The position numbers and the translations under genes were made by a program. From positions 137,318 to 201,317 of the forward strand of contig NZ_DAVG01000080.1 in assembly GCF_002505485.1 (NCBI RefSeq): a DNA stretch of 64,000 nt. The letters run 5' to 3'. Positions 1 to 9,029 of this stretch are shown one piece after another. The notes below the pieces were generated by a model that was not told the DNA's origin, did no database searches, and saw nothing but the letters and a program-made list of their open reading frames with translations. Source of the DNA: Methanosarcina sp. UBA5 (GTDB lineage Archaea > Halobacteriota > Methanosarcinia > Methanosarcinales > Methanosarcinaceae). Numbering within the stretch: position 1 is the stretch's first letter; each line of letters opens with the position of its first letter.

Positions 1-216
1 AAAATTTGTTTATTCAATGCTCGTGGAAAGAAGTTGAATTTTTAAGAAAAATGTGTTGACCAATACCGAAAATGACTCTGTGAGAACTGGAGAAATTTTT
101 GTATAACCTTACGTGTTACACAAATTAAATAAAGGAGAGGAACTCAGTGCTTTTTGGCTTACAGAGTTCATTTATCTATAGAAAAGAAAGCAAAAATTAT
201 CTTTTTCAAAAAAACC

Positions 217-1239
217 ATGAAAAACACAAAAGTATCTTCAGTTGGAGAACGCGCTCTAATCTCCATTTTATCTGAGATTTTTAAAGTACCTAGTGGCAGT
301 AAGAAAGGACAGGAAGGAATCCTTATAGGTGCCGGTTTGGATGACTGCGCCGTCCTTGACCTGAAAGGCGAAGACTGCCTGGTTGTTACTACCGATATGC
401 TGCACAGGACTACCGATTTTCCGAAAGAGATGACTCCCTGGCAAATGGGCTGGATGTCAGCAGCTGTAAATCTCAGTGACATTGCAGCCATGGGTGCAGA
501 ACCTACAGGACTTGTTATGGCAATTGGGATGCCTGCAGATACAGATATTACTTTTGTTGAAGCCCTTGCAAAAGGTATGCAGGCGTGTGCTGAATTCTGT
601 GGAACTGGGATTATCGGAGGCGATCTTGATACCCACGCAGAACTGACAATTACAGGGACGGCACTTGGCAGGGTGAAAAAAAGCCAGCTCCTTCTTCGGC
701 GCGGAGCAAGGCCAGGTGACCTTGTCTGTGTAACGGGATATACAGGGTCGGCAGGAGCGGCTCTGGAAGCCCTTCAGTCTAGAAAGCCGGTGAGCGAAAC
801 AGTCCTGATGGCGCTTTTTGAGCCTGTCCCGCGTACGAAAGAGGCCAGGAATCTGGCCGAGTCCGGGGCAGTCACATCCATGATGGATACGAGTGACGGC
901 CTTGCAATGTCCCTTTACGACCTTGCAAGGCAGAGCCTTGTGGGTTTCAGGATCCGGGAAAATGCCCTTCCCATACTCAGGGAAGTTCGGAAATTTGCTT
1001 CAAACCCGGACAAGCTGAGGGAATTTGCCCTTTATACAGGCGGAGATTTTGAACTTCTTATTACAATTGACCCGCAAAAGATCAAAAAAGTACAAAATAT
1101 ATGTAACTTAGTCGTTATAGGAGAATGTACAAAGTATGAAGCGGGTATCGTACTCGAATCCCCCGAATGCAAGCTTACAAATATAGAACAGCGGGGATAC
1201 CAGCAGCTAAAAGCCAAAACTGTTGATAGATCCTCCTGA
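217..1239 (+). CDS. thiL: Thiamine-monophosphate kinase ThiL
   Basis: ThiL phosphorylates thiamine monophosphate to thiamine diphosphate with ATP, the last step of cofactor synthesis, in the cytoplasm. The 340-residue product has the PurM/ThiL-type ATP-binding fold. An early GLDDCAVLDL segment and TTDMLHRTTDF are the metal/nucleotide motifs, GGDLDTH lies mid-protein, and MDTSDGL and TGGDFELL follow; length is normal for the family. I chose the ATG at 217 because it gives the usual short N-terminus (MKNTKVSSVGE). That ATG has no clear Shine-Dalgarno sequence. The good one, GGAGAGG at 134-140, sits 7 bases before an out-of-frame GTG (147) and 13 before an in-frame TTG (154) that would add 21 residues. 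The function is sure; the start is not. Confidence 0.9.
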   Translation: MKNTKVSSVGERALISILSEIFKVPSGSKKGQEGILIGAGLDDCAVLDLKGEDCLVVTTDMLHRTTDFPKEMTPWQMGWMSAAVNLSDIAAMGAEPTGLVMAIGMPADTDITFVEALAKGMQACAEFCGTGIIGGDLDTHAELTITGTALGRVKKSQLLLRRGARPGDLVCVTGYTGSAGAALEALQSRKPVSETVLMALFEPVPRTKEARNLAESGAVTSMMDTSDGLAMSLYDLARQSLVGFRIRENALPILREVRKFASNPDKLREFALYTGGDFELLITIDPQKIKKVQNICNLVVIGECTKYEAGIVLESPECKLTNIEQRGYQQLKAKTVDRSS

Positions 1240-1410
1240 TTAAAACTAAGTCCCCCCACAAAACAAAAGCCTGGAATGAGAGATGGAAATAAAGAATTCT
1301 TGACTGAGAACCCCCAATAAAATTCACAAAAGCAAAGCGAGCAAATTCGAGGCCAAACTGATTAAATTTATAATAATATAATTTATGCACAAGGTTCAGA
1401 AGGATAGAAC

Positions 1411-4400
1411 ATGAAAAAAACTAGTTTACAGATATTTACAGCAATTCTGGTGCTAGGGCTATTTTGCGGAGCTGCAGATGCCGCTCCCAGTATAATAGCG
1501 CCTGGAGAGAATTCGACTGTCAACAGGATAGTCGGTGACATTCTAGATTTTAGCGTTAAAACAAACGAGTCAGCAACTATTAGCTGGCAGGTTGATGGAA
1601 GCACTGTTCCCCAAACATCGTATGATAGTGCAACGAATACCTCTACCCTCAATCACACCGTTAAGCAAGGTACATACAATGTCAAAGCGACTGTTCAGTC
1701 AACTGGAGAGAGCAGAACCTGGAGTGTAACCGGAGGATCAAATGTACCGGTGATCACTTTATCTGACCCTTCGGACTCAAGCGTTAAAACGAATGTAGGA
1801 GAATCAAAAACATTCACTGCAACTATTAGCCAGCCTTCAAATATAACATGGTCTTTTGATGGCACCCCCGTTAATACAAACGTTACAGGAACAACATCCT
1901 CAGACAAGTCATCATTTACCAGCGATCCTGCAACAAAGGGCACGCATACAGTTGAAGTAAAAGCAAAAAACGAGAATGGCACTGCAGAATCAAAATCCTG
2001 GACATGGACAGTATCAACGGCCGGAGGATTATCTGTTAATGCTGACCCCTCCGAAGGAACTATTTCAGTAGATAAAGGAGTGTCTAAAACTTTCAAAGTG
2101 AACTCCAGCACGGACGGCCAGAATATTGATGTTGACTGGCTTGTTAATGATGAATCACAGAAAAAGGATACAAGTGTAACATCTTCTTCATATGACTTTA
2201 AAAAAGATAGTACAGGGAATTATACCCTCAAGGCAGTGATCAGTGACCCCAACGGCGTTTACAATTCGTCGACAAAAATATGGACTGTCAACGTCGGGTC
2301 CGCAGACAATTCAACTGGGAACAGGATCTGGGAACAGGGGATGCCAGAAACTTACACATGGACTGCCCAGAGTTACTCAGGCTTCTACTATGACCTTGAT
2401 TCCGGAGTATCCTCAGAAGAGATGACCATTAAAGATATAGGTAGAAGCATAAAATCAGGAAACATTGAGTACTCTACAAAACCTACTGAAACTGATTTTG
2501 AATACAGTAAATGGGGTTCGTACCAGATAATCGGGTTCATGGCAGAGAAATACTTTGCAGGCTATACTGAAAATTCCACAGTTATAGGAGATGACATTAG
2601 CCCTATTTCTAATGGGGTTCTTTCCAAGATTCTCATAGACACTAACGATAAAAAATCAGCAAACGCCGGAGATTCTCTTGTCCTCGAAGAAGGATATTCC
2701 CTGAATATTGTAGAAGTCGACGTCAATGGAGAATCTGTCTGGGTCCAGCTTGAAAAAGATGGTGATGTAGTAGACGAAGCATTCCTCAAATCGGGCTCTG
2801 ACTATGTCTATAAAACTGATCTTGGAAAAGCAGAAGATGTCCCCATAATCATTGCTCATATCGGCACGGTTTTTCAAGGAAGTGAAAACTCTGCTGTCTT
2901 CATACAGGGTCTCTTCCAGATTTCGGACAAATACACTGAAATCAATAATGGGGATACCTTTGGCGACATGGAAGTAACTTCCGTGAGCAGCAACGAGATA
3001 AAGATGGAGAATGATGATAGCATCGGACTCGATGAGGGAGAGACGGTAGACCTTATGGGTAAAATAAAGATTCAGGTAGCTGATGACAGCAAACTGCGCT
3101 TTGCCCCAATCCTTGACACCTCGGAAGCTGGTACCTACGAACTGCGTGGGACTGTCTATGACAAGGATATTAATGGTGACTCACTCCCTAGCTGGACGCC
3201 CTTTAACTTTGAAGGTTTCTACTACAACATAGATGAAGGAATTGGGACTGAAAATCTGACAGTAGAAGAGCTTGGAGATAGGGATATACCTGCAGAGAAA
3301 CTTGTCTACAAATCAAAGCCTCAGGCTGTGAATTTTGAACACAACGAATGGGGCAACTTCACAGTTGTTGGTTTCATGGCAGACAAATACTTTGACGGGT
3401 ATACTGATGGCTCTGTTAATGGAGCTGTTGATGATGTGAGTCTTCTTTCGAATAATATCCTGTGTAAAGTCCTTACAGACAGTGACGACAAAAAGTCGAT
3501 GAATTCAGGTTCTGCCTTTACCCTTGAAGATGGTTATTCTTTGAATATCAAAGAAGTAGATGTTAATGGAAAAAGTGTATGGGTTCAGCTCCAAAAAGAT
3601 GGTAGTGTAGTAGACGAGGCGTTCCTCAAATCGGGCGATGACTATGTCTATAAAACTGATCTTGGAAAAGCGGATAATGTACCTCTGATTATAGTCCATT
3701 TCGGCACGGTTTTTCAAGGAAGTGAAACCTCTGCTGTCGTTGTACAGGGTATCTTCCAGCTCTCGGACAAATACACTGAAATCAATAATGGAGATACTTT
3801 TGGCAAGATGAAGGTCACCAGTGTCTCTGAAAGTGGCATTACAATGGAAAATGATGATGATATCGGGCTTGGCAAGGATGAGACCACCGAGATCATGGGT
3901 AATGTCAGTTTCAAGACTGCTAATGACGATACTCTCAGGTTCTACCCCTTCGTAGAAGTTGAAACCGGAGGGAATGCCAGCAATGCACTGAAAATAGATG
4001 TCCCTGATGAGATCTATGTCGGCAATCCGTTTAATATCGAAGTAACTGCTGGTGATAAACCTGTAAAAGGTGCCACAGTAAAGGTTAACGAAAGTAATGT
4101 TGGAGAAGCAAATGCAGATGGTATTGTTGAGTATACGGCTAAAAACGTAGGAACCCTTAAGATAACTGCAGAAAAAGATGATTACGAAACTGCAAGCAAA
4201 AATATTAACGTAAGTGCTCCAAAAGAGAAAATGACAGTTAATGTTTCACCTGAAACAGTCTATGTCGGTGATACCCTGAACATTGAGGCTGTCAAGGCAA
4301 TCGGTGGCGATCCAATTGAGAGTGCAAACGTATCGATTGACGGAAAAATGATCGGTAAAACAGATTCCAACGGAAAAGTTGCCTATAAGACAGATAAAAG

Positions 4401-4899
4401 CGGCAATCTTGAATTGATCATAACAAAGGAAGGATTCGAAGACCAGGAAGTAAATAAAAAAGTAAAAGACTTTGAAGCTAGCTTCAAATACTCAAACCTG
4501 GTAATCAAGCCTTTAGAGGTAAATGCAGGAAAGAATGCGACAATCTCAGTTGATGTCGGAAATACAGGCAATGCTGCAGGAAACGAAAGTGTAAAATTGC
4601 TTATTAACGGAAACGTAAGCGACTCAAAAGATGTTTCCCTGGGCGTTGGGAACAATACCACTGTAACCTTTGAGCACACAGCAAAAGAAGTGCCAGGAAA
4701 TTACACGGTAGAAATTGGAGGAGAAACCGCAACCTACACTGTAAAAGAAAAGTCTTCCTTACTGCTCTACGCTCTTGGATTCATTGTCCTGTTAATAATC
4801 GGTGGAGCCGCTTATTACTTTACAAAGAGTGAAGGAAATATGGCAAAACTATCTGAACAGATAAAGGAGCTTACTAACTCGATAAAACCAAAAAAATAA
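1411..4899 (+). CDS. Large S-layer-family surface protein with Ig-like repeats and C-terminal membrane anchor
   Basis: A 1162-residue exported protein. Residues 1-25 form a signal peptide ending near ADA|APS. Residues about 26-300 hold three Ig/PKD-like repeats with SWQVDG, TWSFDG and DWLVND cores. Two tandem Methanosarcina S-layer domains (DUF1608 type) follow at about 301-573 and 574-850, each with GFYYDLDSG/GFYYNIDEG, a WGSYQIIGFMA-like core and AEKYF/ADKYF. Residues 850-1110 hold two PEGA/CARDB-like beta domains, and the end is a hydrophobic helix (about 1117-1140) with a lysine-rich tail. The major Methanosarcina S-layer protein has two such domains plus a C-terminal anchor; the extra N-terminal repeats make this an enlarged relative, perhaps a minor sheath or adhesion component. 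Many N-x-S/T sites suggest glycosylation. Single-gene unit with a terminator behind it. Confidence 0.85.
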   Translation: MKKTSLQIFTAILVLGLFCGAADAAPSIIAPGENSTVNRIVGDILDFSVKTNESATISWQVDGSTVPQTSYDSATNTSTLNHTVKQGTYNVKATVQSTGESRTWSVTGGSNVPVITLSDPSDSSVKTNVGESKTFTATISQPSNITWSFDGTPVNTNVTGTTSSDKSSFTSDPATKGTHTVEVKAKNENGTAESKSWTWTVSTAGGLSVNADPSEGTISVDKGVSKTFKVNSSTDGQNIDVDWLVNDESQKKDTSVTSSSYDFKKDSTGNYTLKAVISDPNGVYNSSTKIWTVNVGSADNSTGNRIWEQGMPETYTWTAQSYSGFYYDLDSGVSSEEMTIKDIGRSIKSGNIEYSTKPTETDFEYSKWGSYQIIGFMAEKYFAGYTENSTVIGDDISPISNGVLSKILIDTNDKKSANAGDSLVLEEGYSLNIVEVDVNGESVWVQLEKDGDVVDEAFLKSGSDYVYKTDLGKAEDVPIIIAHIGTVFQGSENSAVFIQGLFQISDKYTEINNGDTFGDMEVTSVSSNEIKMENDDSIGLDEGETVDLMGKIKIQVADDSKLRFAPILDTSEAGTYELRGTVYDKDINGDSLPSWTPFNFEGFYYNIDEGIGTENLTVEELGDRDIPAEKLVYKSKPQAVNFEHNEWGNFTVVGFMADKYFDGYTDGSVNGAVDDVSLLSNNILCKVLTDSDDKKSMNSGSAFTLEDGYSLNIKEVDVNGKSVWVQLQKDGSVVDEAFLKSGDDYVYKTDLGKADNVPLIIVHFGTVFQGSETSAVVVQGIFQLSDKYTEINNGDTFGKMKVTSVSESGITMENDDDIGLGKDETTEIMGNVSFKTANDDTLRFYPFVEVETGGNASNALKIDVPDEIYVGNPFNIEVTAGDKPVKGATVKVNESNVGEANADGIVEYTAKNVGTLKITAEKDDYETASKNINVSAPKEKMTVNVSPETVYVGDTLNIEAVKAIGGDPIESANVSIDGKMIGKTDSNGKVAYKTDKSGNLELIITKEGFEDQEVNKKVKDFEASFKYSNLVIKPLEVNAGKNATISVDVGNTGNAAGNESVKLLINGNVSDSKDVSLGVGNNTTVTFEHTAKEVPGNYTVEIGGETATYTVKEKSSLLLYALGFIVLLIIGGAAYYFTKSEGNMAKLSEQIKELTNSIKPKK
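2761..2960 (+). repeat. DNA-level direct repeat, S-layer domain copy 1
   Basis: This stretch is highly similar to 3601-3800, exactly 840 bases (280 codons) downstream. Identical blocks include the region around CTCAAATCGGGC and the region around TTTTTCAAGGAAGTGAA. The identity exceeds what the rest of the two domains shows, so recent duplication or gene conversion is likely. Confidence 0.85.
3601..3800 (+). repeat. DNA-level direct repeat, S-layer domain copy 2
   Basis: Second copy of the repeat at 2761-2960, in phase at an 840-base offset within the same gene. Confidence 0.85.
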
Positions 4900-4951
4900 G
4901 GTGGCAGGCAAACAAAAAATTCAAAAACAAAAGAGAATAAAACTTAAAATT

Positions 4952-4990
4952 CCCGCGTTAACCCAAAACGCGGGCTTCCCATTTTTGAAA
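4952..4990 (+). terminator. Hairpin terminator after the S-layer gene
   Basis: CCCGCGTT (4952-4959) pairs perfectly with AACGCGGG (4967-4974) around a 7-base loop, followed by a T-rich stretch near 4981. It lies 52 bases after the stop of the S-layer-family gene. Confidence 0.7.
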
Positions 4991-5145
4991 GCAATTTAAG
5001 TTCGCTTTAAATCAGTAGTCTTTCAGGATTTTGCTGACAGATTTCCAGTATCTTTCATTCCAAGACACTTTTCATTCCATGCGACGCAGCATTTATTTCT
5101 AGCGTTCTATGTAGTTTTACTCTATTTCTAGCGTTCGATACGGTT

Positions 5146-5667
5146 TTACTCCATCTTTTTGAGCGCAAGTTCGATGGCATCTATAAGGCTGTTCTTCGGG
5201 ATAATGGTTGTTACTGGAATGTTGAGGATCTTTTCCACTGTAGGGCTCACTATAGGAGCGCAAACAAGGGCTTTTGCTCCATCCCTTTCGGCGTTAACGG
5301 CTGCTATTATGGCTTCTTCCATTGAGGTTGCCGAGTATTCCCTGATTGTGACCAGCCTGCCAGCTATCTTTTTCTTTGTTTCTACGATATTGTCAAGCAC
5401 CGAGCGAGCTGCAATCACAGCGATAAAATCTCCGCTGTCTGATTCTTTAATATCGCGGATGGTTTTTACTATCTGGCGGAGAGTTTTGATGTTGGGATCC
5501 CGGTTACCTGAAAGGATCTTATAAAGAGTACTAGGGGGGATATTTGCTTTTTTTGCGAAATCCACAGCAGTGAGGTTAAGATCCTCTTTTATCACAGAGG
5601 AAAGCGTTTTTTGAAAAACTTCATCGGATTCGAATGCGGATTTGATAACTTTGTCTGAGACATTCAT
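5146..5667 (-). CDS. Helix-turn-helix transcriptional regulator (COG1709 type)
   Basis: A 173-residue archaeal regulator. An Xre-like helix-turn-helix lies at about residues 30-68 (LTAVDFAKKANIPPSTLYKI followed by SGNRDPNIKTLRQIV). The C-terminal half (about 80-173) is an alpha/beta domain typical of COG1709 proteins, with DFIAVIAARSVLDNI and a region ending VSPTVEKILNIPVTTI. The ATG at 5667 is preferred over an upstream TTG because AAAGGTT lies about 8 bases ahead of it. It is divergent from the NitT/TauT-type ABC operon, and the shared intergenic region holds short palindromes and repeats, so local regulation is plausible but not shown. Ligand unknown. Confidence 0.75.
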   Translation of the reverse strand: MNVSDKVIKSAFESDEVFQKTLSSVIKEDLNLTAVDFAKKANIPPSTLYKILSGNRDPNIKTLRQIVKTIRDIKESDSGDFIAVIAARSVLDNIVETKKKIAGRLVTIREYSATSMEEAIIAAVNAERDGAKALVCAPIVSPTVEKILNIPVTTIIPKNSLIDAIELALKKME

Positions 5668-5787
5668 AAAATTCAACCTTTTAAATTCCGTGAAAAGTTT
5701 GAATAAAGGAAAATAATATACATTTCACAGGAAATTTATTCCTTAATGAGAAATATATCCAGATATATTAATACATTTGGGATATAA

Positions 5788-5802
5788 TCAAGGTTACCTT
5801 GA
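5788..5802. promoter_or_regulatory. Candidate operator palindrome
   Basis: TCAAGGT-T-ACCTTGA is a perfect 7-base inverted repeat around one base, in the divergent region between the COG1709 regulator and the ABC operon. A related smaller palindrome, ATACC-GTTA-GGTAT, lies at 5836-5849. Both carry GGTA/TACC-type half-sites. The operator role is inferred from position. Confidence 0.4.
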
Positions 5803-6015
5803 GAAGTTATAAATAGGAAGTGTAAAAATATTAATATACCGTTAGGTATTTACTTTTTACTATTACCGGGATTCTTCTCTGGAGAAATATAAACTCTCTT
5901 GCAAAGAAGTTTATGGAGAAATGACAAAAAGATAGAAGTCTGTTGATCTTTCAATAGGAAGACCCGATTTCAAAAAACGCTATTTAAGTTATGAAAGTTA
6001 CCATTTATATGGATC

Positions 6016-6149
6016 GTTATCAGTATATGGACTATTGCCGGTACACGAATAATTATCAGTAACATGGTTAATTATCAGTATGGGTAATATCATTACATGA
6101 GTAATTAGCAGTATATGGATTGTATCAATATATGGATAACTATCAGTAG
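6016..6149 (+). repeat. Degenerate direct-repeat array before ABC lipoprotein gene
   Basis: Copies of a motif like AATTATCAGTATATGG start near 6016, 6051, 6070, 6103, 6123 and 6138 and end about 40 bases before the lipoprotein gene. The rest of the 5668-6186 gap is AT-rich, with TATA-like stretches around 5740-5830 and no other gene. Confidence 0.6.
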
Positions 6150-6186
6150 AATTACTACTAGTTGTAAGGATTATCGAGGTGAAGCT

Positions 6187-7206
6187 TTGAAAAAACTAGG
6201 CATACTTATACTTACTTTATTGCTGGTCGCATCTATCTTCGTATCTGGCTGCGCATCTAATAATAAGAGCAATGAAAGTGGAGTTAATGGAACCTCTACA
6301 ATTACTGAACTGAAATTTGGCTATCAGCCAAGTACCCATCAGATAGCATATATGACTGCGGCTGCAAAAGGATGGTGGAAAGAAGATCTTACACCTTATG
6401 GAATTAAGAATATAAAAGAGAACTCTTTCCCTACAGGAGATCCTGAAATGCAGGCTATGATGGCTGGAGACATAGATGTGGCGTATGTTGGAGCAGCTCC
6501 TGTTCTTACAGCTATTAGTCAAGGTCTTGACGCAAAGATTGTTGCGCCTGTACAGATAAATGGTTCAAGTCTTGTACTCCGGAACGAATACAAGTATCAG
6601 AGTCCTAAAGATTTAAAGGGACTTACTATCGCTACCTACCCACCAGGATCAATTCAGGATACGGTACTTAGACAATGGCTCAAGAAAAATGGGCTTGACC
6701 CTGATAAAGATGTGTCAATTCGTGCAATGACTGCTGGAGATGCCATAAGTGCTATTTCAGCTAAACAGGTTGCAGCTGTCTTCCTGCCTCACCCATCCCC
6801 TACAGTTGTCGAAAAGCAGGGTGCTGGGCGTATCATCGTGCAATCTGGAGAAATGGAACCAAACCATACCTGCTGTGTACTCGTAGTTAGTGGAAAACTT
6901 ATCAGGGAACATCCCGATATTGTGGAACAGATTGTAAAGACGCACATTAAGGCGACAGAATACAACAAAGTCCATATGGATGAAGCTGCTCAGATCTTCT
7001 CGAATAAGACTTCAGTTGACCTTGATACTGTAAAGGAGTCTTTGAAGGAATGGGATGGAGTCTGGATTACAGACCCAGCACTCGCTGAAAACGCAACCGT
7101 TGAGTATTCGAAAACTCTGTATAATCTTGGGTACATCTCAAAACCTCTAACAAAGGAAGATATTTTTGATACAAGCTTCTATGATAAAGCTATCAGCGGA
7201 AAATAA
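6187..7206 (+). CDS. ABC transporter substrate-binding lipoprotein (NitT/TauT type)
   Basis: Extracytoplasmic binding lipoprotein of a NitT/TauT/SsuA-like importer, 339 residues. Residues 1-22 form a lipoprotein signal with lipobox FVSGC. The mature part opens with TELKFGYQPSTHQIAYMTA, continues with MMAGDIDVAYVGAAPVLTAI and the hinge segment DLKGLTIATYPPGSIQDTVL, all characteristic of the family. The TTG at 6187 is chosen because GAGGTGA (6176-6182) sits just before it; an upstream in-frame ATG at 6115 would place 24 residues before the signal peptide and lies inside the repeat array. The permease and ATPase follow downstream. Substrate cannot be told from sequence: sulfonates, nitrate-like anions, thiamine precursors or others are possible. 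Confidence 0.85.
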   Translation: MKKLGILILTLLLVASIFVSGCASNNKSNESGVNGTSTITELKFGYQPSTHQIAYMTAAAKGWWKEDLTPYGIKNIKENSFPTGDPEMQAMMAGDIDVAYVGAAPVLTAISQGLDAKIVAPVQINGSSLVLRNEYKYQSPKDLKGLTIATYPPGSIQDTVLRQWLKKNGLDPDKDVSIRAMTAGDAISAISAKQVAAVFLPHPSPTVVEKQGAGRIIVQSGEMEPNHTCCVLVVSGKLIREHPDIVEQIVKTHIKATEYNKVHMDEAAQIFSNKTSVDLDTVKESLKEWDGVWITDPALAENATVEYSKTLYNLGYISKPLTKEDIFDTSFYDKAISGK

Positions 7207-7240
7207 GAAGAAATAAAGAGAAATAGAAATTTAAGTAATG

Positions 7241-7290
7241 GGTTCAATTGCCCCGATTTTCAGGGGACAATTGAACCTTTCTTTTTCTGA
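7241..7290 (+). terminator. Strong hairpin inside the ABC operon
   Basis: GGTTCAATTG-CCCC (7241-7254) pairs with GGGG-(A)-CAATTGAACC (7263-7277), about 14 base pairs with one bulged A, followed by a T-rich run. It lies between the binding-protein gene and the permease gene, so it probably attenuates or stabilises mRNA and yields more binding protein than membrane components. Confidence 0.65.
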
Positions 7291-7344
7291 AAAAATCAAA
7301 TCTGCCGGAAAGATAAAAAAGTAAGAATCCTTTTTATTAGAGAC

Positions 7345-8133
7345 ATGAAAATGAGCTTCATAAAAAAAATCGAAGAAAATGGGATTGAAGTATTATCTCT
7401 CGTAGTGGCAGTCACGATATGGCAGATTATAGCAGATAAAGTCATACATAACAAGTTTCTTTTACCAAGTTTTTATGATGTTATAAGTTCTTTCTTTACC
7501 ATAGTGAAAAGTGGACTACTTTTTACAGATATATTAACAAGTTTACTTCACTTTTCAATCGGCATTATTGCCGCGCTTGTAATTGGAATTCCTCTTGGAA
7601 TAGCTATGGGATGGTTCAAAAAAACAAACAGGGCAATTGATCCTATAATCGAGATATTGCGCCCGATTCCTCCTCTTGCATGGATCCCATTTGCAATCGT
7701 ATGGTTTGGACTTACACATCAGGCTGCAGGTTTTGTCATATTTATAGGGATGATCTTTCCTATTATTATCAATACTTATACAGGCTTTAAAAATGTGCCT
7801 AAAGTTTACGTTGAAGCGGCAAAGGTTCTTGGCTGTACCCGAAATATAGATCTCATACGTTTTATTGCGATTCCCTCAGCTATGCCTTCAATAGTTTCAG
7901 GAATAAGAGTTGCCATGGGTGTAGGCTGGATGTGTCTTGTTGCTGCCGAGATGTTCGGAGTCAGCGACAGGGGACTTGGGTATCAGATTTGGCACAATTA
8001 CTACCTGCATAGGATGGATGTCGTACTCGTTTATATGCTCCTGCTCGGGTTCGTGGGCCTTTTAATTGACCGTTTCTTCAGGCATTACGTAGACGCAAAA
8101 CTATTGAGATGGACATCAGGAACTGTGGTATAA
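7345..8133 (+). CDS. ABC transporter permease (NitT/TauT type)
   Basis: Integral membrane permease of 262 residues with about six helices. The EAA-type loop that contacts the ATPase is seen at about residues 152-170 (YVEAAKVLGCTRNIDLIRFI). ILRPIPPLAWIPFAIVWFGL is the usual SsuC/TauC signature. It starts at 7345 (a second ATG at 7351 is equally possible) and ends one base before the ATPase start, so the two are translationally coupled. It would import the ligand captured by the lipoprotein encoded upstream. Confidence 0.88.
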   Translation: MKMSFIKKIEENGIEVLSLVVAVTIWQIIADKVIHNKFLLPSFYDVISSFFTIVKSGLLFTDILTSLLHFSIGIIAALVIGIPLGIAMGWFKKTNRAIDPIIEILRPIPPLAWIPFAIVWFGLTHQAAGFVIFIGMIFPIIINTYTGFKNVPKVYVEAAKVLGCTRNIDLIRFIAIPSAMPSIVSGIRVAMGVGWMCLVAAEMFGVSDRGLGYQIWHNYYLHRMDVVLVYMLLLGFVGLLIDRFFRHYVDAKLLRWTSGTVV

Positions 8134-8134
8134 G

Positions 8135-8899
8135 ATGGGCAGAGTAAGTGTAAAAAACATTTCACGTATTTTTACTAAAAAAGAAGAGAATGGTGGTACG
8201 GAAGCTCTACATGATGTGAGTTTTGATGTTGAAGACGGAGAGTTTATCTGCCTTCTGGGACCTTCCGGCTGTGGGAAAACCACTCTTCTCCGTATCACTG
8301 CAGGACTTGAAACCCAGACTTCAGGAGAAATTACACTGAACGGAGTCCCTATAACTGGCCCGGACCCCAAAAGAGGAATGGTGTTTCAACAATATTCGTT
8401 ATTTCCCTGGAGAACAGTTATCGATAACATTACTTTTGGGCTTGAAATGCAGGGAATTAGTAAGACTGAAGCTAAGAAGCAGGTGGAGAAGTATATAGAC
8501 CTTGTGGGCCTGGAGCAGTTCAAAAATAGCTACCCATATGAACTTTCCGGAGGTATGCAACAGCGCGCGGCCATTGCACGAGCCCTTGCCAATGAGCCCG
8601 AAGTCCTTCTTATGGACGAGCCCTTTGGAGCCTTGGATGCCCAAACTAGAAATATCCTCCAGGACGAACTCCTGAAGATATGGGAACAAAAACATGTGAC
8701 CTTCCTTTTCGTAACTCACAGTGTGGATGAAGCGGTCGTTCTCTCGGACAGGATAGTGGTCATGACTGCAAGACCGGGAAGGATAAAAGAGATTGTAACA
8801 GTGGATCTGCCTCGCCCGCGCTCCAGGACAAGTCCCGAGGTTAACCGTTTAAGGGATCGTGTCCTGAGACTTCTGGAAGAAGAAAGATTCCACAGGTAA
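8135..8899 (+). CDS. ABC transporter ATP-binding protein (NitT/TauT type)
   Basis: Cytoplasmic ATPase of the same importer, 254 residues. Walker A is GPSGCGKTT (about residue 42), the Q-loop is MVFQQYSLFPW, the ABC signature is ELSGGMQQR, Walker B is VLLMDEPFGALD and the switch histidine is in LFVTHSVDEA. The FPWRT segment and overall sequence match SsuB/TauB-like ATPases. It begins one base after the permease stop and closes the three-gene operon. Confidence 0.92.
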   Translation: MGRVSVKNISRIFTKKEENGGTEALHDVSFDVEDGEFICLLGPSGCGKTTLLRITAGLETQTSGEITLNGVPITGPDPKRGMVFQQYSLFPWRTVIDNITFGLEMQGISKTEAKKQVEKYIDLVGLEQFKNSYPYELSGGMQQRAAIARALANEPEVLLMDEPFGALDAQTRNILQDELLKIWEQKHVTFLFVTHSVDEAVVLSDRIVVMTARPGRIKEIVTVDLPRPRSRTSPEVNRLRDRVLRLLEEERFHR

Positions 8900-8943
8900 A
8901 GTACTATGGTTTTGACAAAACGGAAATAAAGGTCCAGTGAAGA

Positions 8944-9010
8944 GGCAAAGAGAATAAAAGGAGAAAGAAAAGGGACAAAGAGAATAAAAAGAGGTAAAGA
9001 AAGGAAAAAG
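8944..9010 (-). terminator. Purine-rich spacer with internal direct repeat, likely 3' terminator of the minus-strand gene
   Basis: A nearly pure A/G stretch on the plus strand, hence C/U-rich in minus-strand RNA just after the stop of the bactofilin-like gene. It contains ACAAAGAGAATAAAA-like copies near 8945 and 8974. Pyrimidine-rich 3' ends are a usual archaeal termination signal. Confidence 0.4.
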
Positions 9011-9029
9011 TTAAATGCTCACTGAAAAC

